Source: Morinoia aosen (Eukaryota; Arthropoda; Malacostraca; Amphipoda; Talitridae). Taken from it: DNA of 64,000 nucleotides. The position numbers and the translations under genes were made by a program. Under the pieces are notes generated by a model. It worked only from the letters and a program-made list of their open reading frames with translations, made no database searches and was not told the origin of the DNA. Positions 13,001 to 25,000 of the stretch are shown in pieces. The DNA lies in the NCBI GenBank assembly GCA_030386875.1, contig CM059563.1, positions 10,310,001 to 10,374,000 of the forward strand, in the 5' to 3' direction. Position 1 is the stretch's first letter. Each line of letters begins with the position of its first letter.

Positions 13001-16000
13001 TAAATTGCCGACAGACGATTCACAATGGACTGCGATGTTGTTCAATAAATTATTTGACAGTCGTTTGTCTTTCCTTTTCCACGGAAATTATTGCTTATCC
13101 ATGCATTTGAAGTGAGGCCTATATTGAAAACAGTTCCGGTAATTGGTGATAATTTATTAAAAACGTGGTTAAATGAACCAAAGGAATTGCACTTTATTAG
13201 ATAGCATTTTCAATGCGATTAAAAGTTCACGTTTATTGACAAACAGTTAAAAATGGTTTACAAGGTGAAAACAGGTAAAATAAACACTTTAAATGGTTGA
13301 CGAATTGAGACTAGAAAACTCCTCGACTCAAGTAGCTTGAACACACGAGCTTACAGCACAATTACAGCTACGGAGGCAGCCCGCAGGCGCAGGTGCTGAC
13401 AACACTGCCAAAACCTGACAACCGCACGTGTTGCTCGGAAAACACGGCGTACGAGTAGAGCATATAGGGGCAACAATGCACGCATCAGCCTGCGCGGCAC
13501 ACACCATAAGATCTGCACCCTGCCTCGCTTTCTCTAAGACTCGACTGACCCACCCTCAGCCCAAACTTTGCTGCCGCTGCAGTCAGACTACTTCTTAGGC
13601 TGGTGTTTTCAGTTAGGTGGTCAACGTAAAAATGCCTCGGTCACACTGTTTCCATGCACTTTGAACATAAATTTCACACGAACTTCTTTCTCAACTTGCT
13701 GTTTCCATGTACGCTGAGCATAAATTTCACATTCCCTTACTTCGAACTAAAACGTGCCTTCCTCTCTTTGGAATGCTGTTGTTGCAGTAAGGATGGCTTA
13801 ACCTAACGTTTAATATATCTGGAAGGGAAATTATTGACTGTGTTGTCAGGTTTTTGCAGAACAGCAGGGAGAGAAACATTTGACTGTTGCACGTATCAGG
13901 TTCCAAAAGAGTAATGACAAACATTTGACTGTCGCGTGTGCCAGGTTCCTGCAGAACAGCGAGGAGCTGTACAGCAGGGAGGGCTGCCGTCTGCTGCAGG
14001 AGCTCACCATCCCTGACTACCTGCGGCACGTCACCAAGCGCCTCGAGGAGGAGAACAACAGACTGCTCCATTATCTCGACAACAACGCTACCAGGTATGG
14101 CTGCTATCTGTTCATGTGCTCTTCTTCAGGCGTGCTGCTTTTGTTGGGTGAAAAGAAAGTGAAGTGTAGATGCGAAGGTATCTAGTGAATTTATTTTCTC
14201 TGAACAGAAATAATAGTAAACTTGAAAAACATGGTGGAAGATGAGAGGCATGCTTGGTAAATTATGGTCGATTTTCGCATCTTTCTTGACTTGGTGTTGA
14301 TGTTCTCTGAGGTGGCTTAGGATAGGTAATAGATTTAGGTTCGTGTATTCTATGTTATAGGGACAGGCATTCTCAAGGGGATACTTTTAAAAGTAGGTTC
14401 GATATAGATAGCCCTTCAGGATTTCTGTCTTTCATTCCCACTTTGCTTCTTTTAATTTTTATGCTTTCTTTGCTATCTCTTCATCTTTTCTCCCTCTTCT
14501 TTCTTGATTTGATGTGTCCATGGGCCGAGTATCCTATTTGGCAAAACATTTTGAGTATAGATTCCTAGTTTTTTTTACTGGCCGTACTAAATAGTCCCTT
14601 CTCTTCTCTCTTGAGATCGTCTTTGTTGTGGCTAGGGAGTCTTACACTAATATAACACTAATAAGGAACTTGTCCTTCCTCCACATTTCATAGAACATAA
14701 CGTTTCCTGTAGGTTGGGATTCCTACTCAAAAGTACAAAGTAAATTTCAAATTTTAGCATAGAATAAAGCTTCTTTGTTAGAATGTGCATTGCAAACATT
14801 AGGAATAAATGAGATTTATTCAAGAACAACTAATCGTCCTGACTTCATGAGTGAGGAACACAATCCTGAAGAATATTATTTCTCATTCTGTAGTGTATGT
14901 GCTGAAAAAACCGCTCAGTGCAAGTACAATAACTTTCTCGTATACTTCATTTAATCCCACGCGAGAGTGCTTCTCTTTCTCAGCAGCATTGATTTCCTGG
15001 AAGTAACCTATTCTTACCTGTAGGTTCACTGACAATCTCTTTTTGAGTGCTCGTTGGGAATGTTTAACGTAGCCCATTAACCTCTGTCATACATGAACCT
15101 CCATGCATGTCATACATGAACCTCCACACATTTCATACGTGAATGCTCCCTTACTTTCCCTCGTTTATGAAATAGCACCTCACTTCAAAAAACCCTCTGG
15201 TAGAGTTATTGTTTTGGAGCAGACCCCAGCTATTATGAATAGCACCTCACATCAAAAATCCCTCACATAATTATTTATTTTTGAGCAGACCCCAGCTGTT
15301 ATGGATAGCACCTCACATCAAAAATCCCTTTCGTAGTTATTTATTCTGGAGTAGACCCCAGCTGTTGTGGATTGCACCTCGCATCAAAAGCCCTTACGTA
15401 GTTATTTATTTTGGAGCAGACCCCAGCTGTTGTGGATTGCACCTCGCATCAAAAGCCCTTACGTAGTTATTTATTTTGGAGCAGACCCCAGCTGTTGTGG
15501 ATAGCACCTCACATCAAAAACCCCTCACGTAGAGTTGTTTTTTTTGGAGCAGACCCCAGCTGTTATGGATAGCACCTCACTTCAAAAACCCCTCACGTAG
15601 AGTTGTTGTTTTTGAGCAGACCCCAGCTGGTGCACCTGCTGGTGAAGCAGCTGCTGGGTGAGCACAAGACCACCATTATCCAGAAGGGGCTAGACGACAT
15701 GCTGTTCGAGCACCGCAAGGACGACCTCAGGCTGCTCTACAACCTCATGGGGCGCGTCAAGGGCGGCCACCAGCTCCTCTGCTCCAACTTTAATGCACTC
15801 ATCAAGGTGTGCAGAGCCTCCTCTGTTCTCTTGAATTGTGCTGTCTGTGGTCCTGCTCCTCTCATCCTGCTCTTTGTTTCCAGGTGTTGTGTCTGCAGCG
15901 CGTTGTGTGTTGTATCAGGAACAAGATGTGTGCATCGTGTGAGCATGAGGCGCGTGGAAGAGCACGGTTTATATTTAGTGATAAAAGCCCTCAGTTGTAG

Positions 16001-19000
16001 ACGAATATCAGAGGTGATTTTTGGCCTACAATATTGGATTATATTGAGGTCTTTTGTGTTGCATCTTCATTAGTCTCTAATTCTACTGCCTTGCATCAAA
16101 GTTCCTTTCTGACTACTACAACCCAATTAACTCTTTGACGAATTGAACTCGGTTGTGAGTTTTGAAAATTAACTTCTTCAAATAGGATGTAGTTCAAGAG
16201 GATAAATTTACGTCAGTGTCCTTTAACTCATATTGAAAGCAATTTTGTTGTGGCTTAAGACGTAGGTGCGCTGCCAAGAAATTTAAAAATTCAAAATTTT
16301 GTAAAAATCGTCACTGTATGTATCAAGTCATTGATGAGAAGATGTTACATGAACAGTGTCGTGATCCTCGTTCGTGACCCACGTTGCGTGGCATTGCAGG
16401 CGCATGGGAAGACCATCGTGACGGAGCCGGAAAAGGACAAGGTGATGGTGCAGGAGCTGCTCACCTTCAAGAGCAGGCTGGACGAGATGGTCAACGAGTG
16501 CTGTGGCAAAAATGAGAAGTTCGTCCAGGCTGTCAAAGAAGCATTTGAGTCTTTCATCAACACGCGCCTTAACAAACCTGCCGAACTTATTGGTGGGTTA
16601 CTTCCCTCCTTTTTTCTTATTTTGTTGCTATGTATGTTTTAGTGTTCGTGACATTCGCTTTATTTATCAGTGAAGTGTTACTGGCATGTGAAGATTTGAA
16701 TAAATAGCCACTGGCTGCTGAAACTCATTTATTTGATTTCATTAAAATTCAACTGGTTTTGCACAAGTTCTTTTTTTCTTGAAATGTATTTTGCAGTCAG
16801 CAGGGCTCCAAATAAGCTGTTCTTGTATAAAATTCCTCATTTGACTTTCCTGAGGTGAGAATTAGGCCTTATTTAGTTGGAATAAAATGTATTGCTTTGT
16901 TATGGGCATCTTTTTTTTTTTGATTCACTGCTGTCCTGTTTTTCAGCAGTGCAAACTTACTTCTTCAACTTTTATCTTGTTTCATAGCCTTCCTTCTTAA
17001 TTTAACTGTTTCTATGCGCAAGGGATCTTATGTGGGAATACACCTTGTGTATAGATTCCGCGTTCTCTAAACTCCGTACTAAATGGTATCCTCATCCTTC
17101 CTATTTGGAACGCCTTTGTTGCGCTTAGGGAGACTCAAACTAACTTTTCTAACTTCTAATTTAACTATTTCATAGTAAAAATTTGGCTGCCTAATCTTCT
17201 TAGCCTTAGGTCAATTTTTGATTGAAGATAGCCTCAAATTCATGTATTTCAATGCTAAAGGAAGTTATTTCAGCAAATTTTGCAGGACCTGCGATAACGA
17301 GTATGAGACACATACAAGTTCAAAATATCAAGAATCTCTATCATAAAAGTAGCTACTCTTTATGTCATTGAAATTTTTACTGGATGCGTGATTCGAACTC
17401 TCCAAAATTCACTTTTATTTTAGCTCTGTATAGAACCTAGTTTAAAATTATAAATATGGCTCATTTTTGAATCGTGGACACAAATTTTTTGACAAGTTTG
17501 TCCCAACAGTGTTGTTTCGCCATGAAGGATGACCTCCTTTACAATTTTGTGTACTTCAAGTGATTCTAAGCTCAAGTGAGATGAGAGCATTCAGAAGTGT
17601 GGTGTAAAATTTTTTGATGAATAACCAGAACTTGAATAATCGAACCAGATTTATTCATCTGCCACATTCATATACAATAAGAATTCATATTTCCTTGTAT
17701 TCTAACGAGTTAAACGCTTAGTAAAGTCCTCTCAAGGGGTATTGGATAGGCAGTAGGTTCAGGTTTGTTAGGTTTGTCAGTCCTGTGCTTGGGGGACCCT
17801 GCGTCCTCTTAGAGGAGGGTACTGCTATGTTTAGTGCCCCCTTTGCTTCTTTCAGTTTTCATGTCTTCTTTGTTACCTCTTCTCGGTCTTTCCTTTCTTT
17901 CTATTTTTAGTTTTTTCTTCGCCCCCCTATCTTGCCGTTTCTAAGCACAAGATATTCTGTGCAAGAACACACATTGCGCATAGATTCCCCGTTCTCTGCA
18001 GTCCTTCCTAAATGGTCATTGCTTCTTACTTTCTTGCGATCACCGTTGTTGTGGCAAAAGAGTCATTAACTAAGTAGTGTTGTAATATAACGATGGTAAT
18101 AACAAGGTTGATTAAAGTATTGATGTGTGTGCAGCAAAGTACATCGACAGCAAGCTGAGAGCGGGCAACAAGGAGGCGACAGAGGACGAGCTGGAGCGGC
18201 TTCTGGACAAGATCATGGTGCTCTTTAGGTTCATCAATGGCAAAGATGTTTTTGAGGCCTTCTATAAAAAGGCAAGTTCGTTCACTCTCCTGCCAGTTAC
18301 AGCGTGAATTATATCTACATGCTTCTTTAACCCTTTAACGCCCCAGAGGACACCAGTGTCCTCTTTCAAAAATACCCTCAATATATTGTATTTCTTGTTC
18401 AATTAGTTCCCTAATGTGTTCTTTGAAGTTCTCTGCCGGGTGGCAGTTCCTATCCCATCCTGATATTGGTGACTGCCTGATGCCAGCGCCAGTTCAGTGA
18501 CGGTAGTTTTGTTAACGGTAATATGAGTATAAAAATTCGGATGTTAAAGGGTTAACTGTGTCTGTGAATTACATATATCCACTCACACTGTGAATTACAT
18601 CTACCCTAACTGTGAATTAAATCTGCCCACGCTGTGAATTAGTTCTACCCACACTGTGAATTACATCTACTCATACTGTGAATTACATCTACTCATACTG
18701 TGAATTACATCTACTCATACTGTGAATTACATCTACTCACATTTTGCATTAAATTTATCAATCTTCTAGCGAATATCTATATTTTGAGTTATACCTACGT
18801 CCATTGTATGTACAGCAGTAAAGAATAATTTGGCTGGGATTGCGTTAAGAATGAGTGTGCAAGTTGAAAGGCCAGCCTCAATCATAGGGGAGGGCGTCTG
18901 CTATACTGAGTTTACGTTATCGGTTTGTCTTAGAGTAGCACTGCGTGGGCGATAGTCGTTGTCAGGACAACATTTGTCTGAGAGCTGAGCTAACTGTTGC

Positions 19001-22000
19001 CAAAATGAGAGGTAGCAGCTGCCAGTATAAGGGAGAACAGTTCCAGTATAAGGGAGAACAGCTACCAGAGTGTGAGGGGTAACCATCTCCAATGTGTGGA
19101 GTAACCATCTCTAATATGTGAGGTAACCATCTCCAATAGGAGGAGTAACACTGCCCAGCTTCTAACCTTATCATGACGTGTGTGTGGAACAGGACCTGGC
19201 AAAGAGGCTGCTGCTGGGCAAGTCAGCGAGCGTGGACGCTGAGAAGAGCATGCTCAGTAAACTCAAGACTGAGTGTGGGCCCAACTTCACAGGCAAACTT
19301 GAAGGCATGTTCAAGGATATGGAACTCTCCAAGGACTTCATGTTGTCCTTCAAACAGGTGACTAGCTGGCTTTGTACTCTCATTGCTGTTTTTCTAATTT
19401 AATTAAATGCTTAATTCCCTCAGATGAATAAAGCTACTCTGTCTATGGGAATGAGCGCTTCCTGGAGCAAGACATGAGGTTCCGAGCTAAAGGTTAGGTA
19501 GGCCTTCATTTTTTAAATGAAATAGATATTTCATTATTACGGGTTGTTTATTTTTGTCCACAGCGGTATTTTTCTGGCACATCTAACTTTCTTCTTCAAA
19601 TTTTTTTTTGTTTCATGAACTTCCTTTCTAATTTGTTGTTTCTATGCCCTGGGGGTATTGCGTAGAAACACACCTGATGCATAGATTGCCCGTTCCCTAA
19701 AATCCTTCCTAAATGGTGCCTTTTTTGTGGAGCAACCTTTGATGTGATGAGGAAAGGTTACAACCATCTTATGTAATCTAATCTACTACGCTCAATTTGC
19801 ATCTAAGCGTTTTTATTCAGTGATTGATTGCGTTTTGCTGCTTCGATTCATGTAGCCAATCGCGGAAAGGACATGCTCTCATCCTGGCTCTCTAGAAAGA
19901 ATGTGAATCTCAGTTTGAAAAAAACTGGGATCCCAACTCGTTTCTTTATGGGGTTACAATAATTTTACAATACAGTGAAAGGAGTTAGGTGTATGGAAGT
20001 ATAATTTTGAGTAAAGTTTGTGTTCGTTTATTCAACAGTATTTTGTACTGCAAATTTTGTACGTGAAAAACGGAGAATTTGTAAATATTTTGAACAACAA
20101 CCTGATGGATTCTGCGAGAGATCGCAATTGGGGTCGCCGTTGAAGCTTTATAAAGAACAATGACAATGACCTCAAGCGTGGTTCTAAATTTGCTCCGAAT
20201 TGTTTGAAGAACACAATAAATAAAGTACGAGGCCTGTCGAAAAAGTATCCGACCTTTGGCCAGAAAAAATACTTCAACAACCTGACGGGGTTGGGACCCT
20301 AATCCCCTTCAAAGTAGGCTCCTTGTGCTTCCACACACTTAGCCCACCGATCCTTCCACTGCCGGAAACACCTCTGGAAGTCTTCTTTTGGAATGGTGTT
20401 CAGCTCTGTCGTCGCGTTCCGCATTATCTCTTCTCTACTCTCAAAACGGGATCCTTTCAGTGGTGTCTTCAATTTCGGAAACAACCAGAAGTCGCAAGGA
20501 GCCAGGTCTGGAGAGTAGGGAGGTTGGCGAACGGTCGTAATTCCATGTTTGGCCAAGAAATTGCGGATCAAATGGGATGAATGTGCGGGCGCGTTGTCGT
20601 GATGCAAGTGCCAGTTGTTCGCAGTCCACATGTCTGGTCTTTTGCGCCGAACTGCATCACGAAGTCGCCGGAGAACATCCTGATAGTACTCCTTTGTCAC
20701 TGTTTGTCCTTCCGGTGCGTATTCGTGATGCAAAACTCCACGGACATCAAAGAAAACAGTCAGCATCACCTTGATTGATTTTGCTTCGCACCAGAAAGCG
20801 ACGACGGAGCTGAACACTATTCCAAAAGAAGACTTCCACAGGTGTTTCCAGCAGTGGAAGGATCGGTGGGCTAAGTGTGTACAAGCACAAGGGGCCTACT
20901 TTGAAGGGGATTAGGGTCCCAACTCCGTCAGGTATTCGAAATATTTTTTCTGGCCAAAAGTCGGATACTTTTTAGACAGGCCTCGTATTAGAGTGGCCAT
21001 CGCTGAGTACAGACTTGATCCTACCCAAAATTTATGAAGGACATTGAAGCTAAATGTAACGCCAAGTAAACCCTTTAATCTTAAACAGTTGGAAGAAATC
21101 TGTAAGGAGGAATGGAAGAATTAGACAGTTGGCAAATGCACCACACTGGTGGAGAATTATAATGAAAATTGCGTCAATTTTTGGCGCTTGAAGGATATGC
21201 AATTGACTTTCGAGCTGTTCATGCCAATAGTTTTGCCATTGTTGCTTATTAAAGACTAATTATTTCAAATATTCTGTGAAAATCATTTTGTGAAATAGCC
21301 AAGCCCAGATTAAACTGTTGCCTTGTGTAGGGGTGTCTCTCTCAGTACAACAAGTTGTTCAGTAGTGTCCTGCGTATTGCATGTCCGATATTTTATTGAT
21401 TTATGTTCGTCAGTTTAGGTCTATGCTAATTCTGCCTTATTGATTGGTATGTGAGGTTGAGCAGCGAAGCTTTAACTAAATATTTTCTAAAAATAAAATT
21501 TCCATTTGAGCTGCTGGAGACTCGCCGTCGTTGGTACCCTCATTAATATTAAAGGAACAACGTAGTATTTGCGCCAAAATCCTTTCCGTTATCATATCTA
21601 TGCATTTCCTGCCCTTAGTTCATGAGAATTTGTCACAAAAAAGTCAGGTGACCTAAAAACTTCCGTAACAAAAGTTGTCCAAACTGTAGACCTGTTAATT
21701 GATACAGATGACTCTGAGGTTGTTTTTGCCTAGTGACAGGGGTTAAATGAGGAAAATAATTATATTACTAATGATAACGAAGGGACCTAACTTGTTGGTA
21801 GGTGATTTTAACGAGTTTCGATGCATTGGCAGCACCTGCAACACACGGCCCGACACAACACAAACCTAACGATGGAGCTGAACGTGAGCATCCTGACGCA
21901 CGGCTTCTGGCCTTCCTACCCTGACTCTGAGCTCATTCTCTCCCCTGAGATGGTCCAGTACCAGAAGATCTTCACTGAGTTCTACAGGAACAAGCACAGC

Positions 22001-25000
22001 GGCCGGAAACTCATGGTGACTGAACGTTTTGATATCAGTTTTGACTCTTTATTTATTGTTATTTTCTGTTTGTTGCTATTTTTTCCCACCATTGGGATTT
22101 GCTTGGGTAAGTATATAGTTTTCCTCATGTTTGTTATTCGTTGAGAAGTGTGACTTCTCCATTTTAGGAGTGTGAGGTTTTAAATGTTGGGATTTCGGTC
22201 GTTGATCTTCTGAATTTAGAAATGACACTAATCCAACCTAATAATACCCGTCGTGTGTTTACTTATATATCTGTTTGGTGTCCGCTTCTTAAAAACATAG
22301 GATGGCTGAGTGTGCGGTGTCATGGATACCGAATTCCACGGTGTAACATTGAAGGATGGCCCTTACATGCATTGATATGTTTCACATTTTATTAGGATAG
22401 GTTTTCTTAGGTTAAGAAAGGTTAGGATAGCTGAAGTTAGCATAGGGGAAGTAATATTGACGGATTTCACGAGTCCACCCTGCTTAACGATGACATTGTC
22501 CGAGGAATTTTCACGGGTCCTGCTACTACCTAATAATACCCGTAGTTTATTTATTTGGAGTCCACTTGTTCCATTTCTCTGTTATGCTCATAGAGATAGC
22601 CATGATGACCGTATCTGGGGTACGAGTTTCACCAGTGCGCAAGTACAGTAATATTTTTTATCACGGGTACTGTTAGGATGGATATATTTGTTAGTCATCC
22701 GCGTGTGGAAAGTTTGTTCAAGAAAGGTGGTATTGAATCCCGTCATTTTTGGCGGGCCGTGCACACTAGTTTATAATAATATTGTTGGATTTTTTATACA
22801 TTGATATTTACCATGTGCCAGGAGCGCGTGATTGAAACGTTATATTTGTACAACACTTGTATAAACCTGCTCTTGCATTAAACATTTGATCTAAAACTTA
22901 TCAGCATGCCATGGTGCTAGCCGTTGTTTTTTTTCCGACATGTCAAAATTACGCAAATCAACCGTAATGCTTAATGTTTTTCTGCTACTGCCTCCTGGGT
23001 GTCTTGGTAGAAAATAGCATCATCATTGTTGTATTCTATCAGTGGTTGCTGTTGTGCCACAACGTGCTGTGTGCATCAGGCGTTTCAACAGGGCCAAATC
23101 ATGAATAATCTCTCAATAATTACTGTATCCGTTTCTCCAGTGGCAAGGCACCCTTGGCCACTGCGTTTTGCGCGCTCATTTCAACGCTGGCGCGAAGGAG
23201 CTGCAGGTGTCCCTCTTCCAGGCCCTCGTGCTGCTCCTCTTCAACTCACGCGACGACCGCACCTATGCTGACATCAAAGCCCTCACCAACATCGATGTGC
23301 GTATCGAATCAGTATAGTGAATCCCGATTCACTCTTACCAGAATTTAATTGTATTTTCTGTGTCTTGCTTTTTTTGAGGTGGAGCCTATACACATTGAAA
23401 AGCCTATGAATTGTTCAAGTACGTTGATGTCTTCTCTCAATGGCCTCCGTACACTGAGACGTTAAGGTTTGCACTGGAACAATTGTGGGTCAGGTGTGTT
23501 GAATCTAAAATGATCTTCGCTTTGTTTATTCTAAATTTGTACTTGAATATTTGATAAATTTCAGGGAAGCCATGCGTTATATTTGAAGTGTGTTTTACAC
23601 GGACCTTGTTTGTTGTGTGGTTGGCAGGACGGGAACTTGAAGCGCACCCTGCAGTCGCTGGCGTGCGGCAAGGCGCGAGTGCTCACCAAAACTCCGCGAG
23701 GCAAGGAAGTCGGTGACAGCGACGTGTTCCACTTCAATGCAGACTTCACCAACCAACTCTTCAGAATCCGGATCAATCAGATCCAGCTCAAGGAAACTGT
23801 GAGTTTCATTCAAGTTTTCCGTTTTCTCTAGCTTATTTGCGCCAAAAAATAATCGTATTTCATTGTTAAAAAGAGATACGTGACTGGAGGTGGTGTTTGC
23901 CTAGTTGTCACACAGCAACTTTCTGTCATAATAGGTTAATATGTTTACAGTTCATGAGTGACTATTATCGATGCGAAAATACTTGCCTCTTGTTTCAGAT
24001 GGAGGAGCAGCTGAAGACTGAGGAGCGTGTGTACCAGGACCGCCAATACCAGATAGACGCCGCCGTCGTGCGCATCATGAAGACGCGCAAGAACCTCACT
24101 CACAATCACCTCATCACAGAGCTCTTCGATCAGCTTAAATTTCCTGTGAAAGTGAGTTACACGAGAGTTATGTCTGTGATCGGTTTGGTGTGTTGGTCTT
24201 ATTTGTGTTTGTGGCTGTTACCGATGTTTGACATCTGAATTTTGTGTTTCCTAATTGTGATTCCAATATAAGGTACCTAGTTATACGTATGTATCAAAGG
24301 TAGCTTAATCGAGTTTAAATCCATTTATTGAGATCGAAGGTTTTTGTGGTATGAAAAATGTGTTATAACATTTTTCTGAAGACATCAATTACAATTTAAA
24401 GCTGATGTTCTACAGCGTCGTAGGTATGGCAGGTAATGGGCAGGTCATGGTAGAGATAAATTAAAACCTTGTCTAGTAATTTAAGTCATTAAATTCTGCG
24501 GCCTATGTATGTAGAAATTTGCTGTCTAATTTTTAGAGACAGAAGTTAGAGACTTGTAGTCAGCCTTATGTTGGTGACAATATTGGGCTGCTACGACTGT
24601 CGGTCCACCGCACTAGCTCTTCACGCGCTGATATTTAGAAATTTCTGCATAATTTATGGTGCTCTGGCCTTTCCTTGATGAAAATGAATACAACTTGAAG
24701 TCAAAGATTCTCGATTGTATTTCATTTTGTCCTCTCATTGCAAGAAATGTAACGTCCTGTCTTTGGTGGCTAGTGTACTAGTCAAGTAGTTGCCATTCAA
24801 TGTTTGGTCAAGAGGTGGAAGTAGTGGGTGTTGTAGATGTGGGAAAAGAATTTGAGATAGGGAAGTTGAGAATTACCTCATTTTTATGAACTTGCATACT
24901 AACGGCTTTTAGTATGTCTCTGAAGATTATCAGTACGTTCAATGTTATTTCACTTATGTTTAACTCAAATCTACAGCAAATCTTACCTCGAGTTGTTTCG

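Noticed and set aside
15281-15466. Open frame of 61 codons with a repeated RPQLLWIAP pattern
   Set aside because: It is only the 65-bp acceptor repeat read in one frame. Periods differ between units and the frame closes; no separate gene is supported.
18272-18277. GT donor at 18276-18277 for exon 8
   Set aside because: It would add GCAA and leave phase 1, which does not fit the phase-0 start of exon 9 at DLAKRLL.
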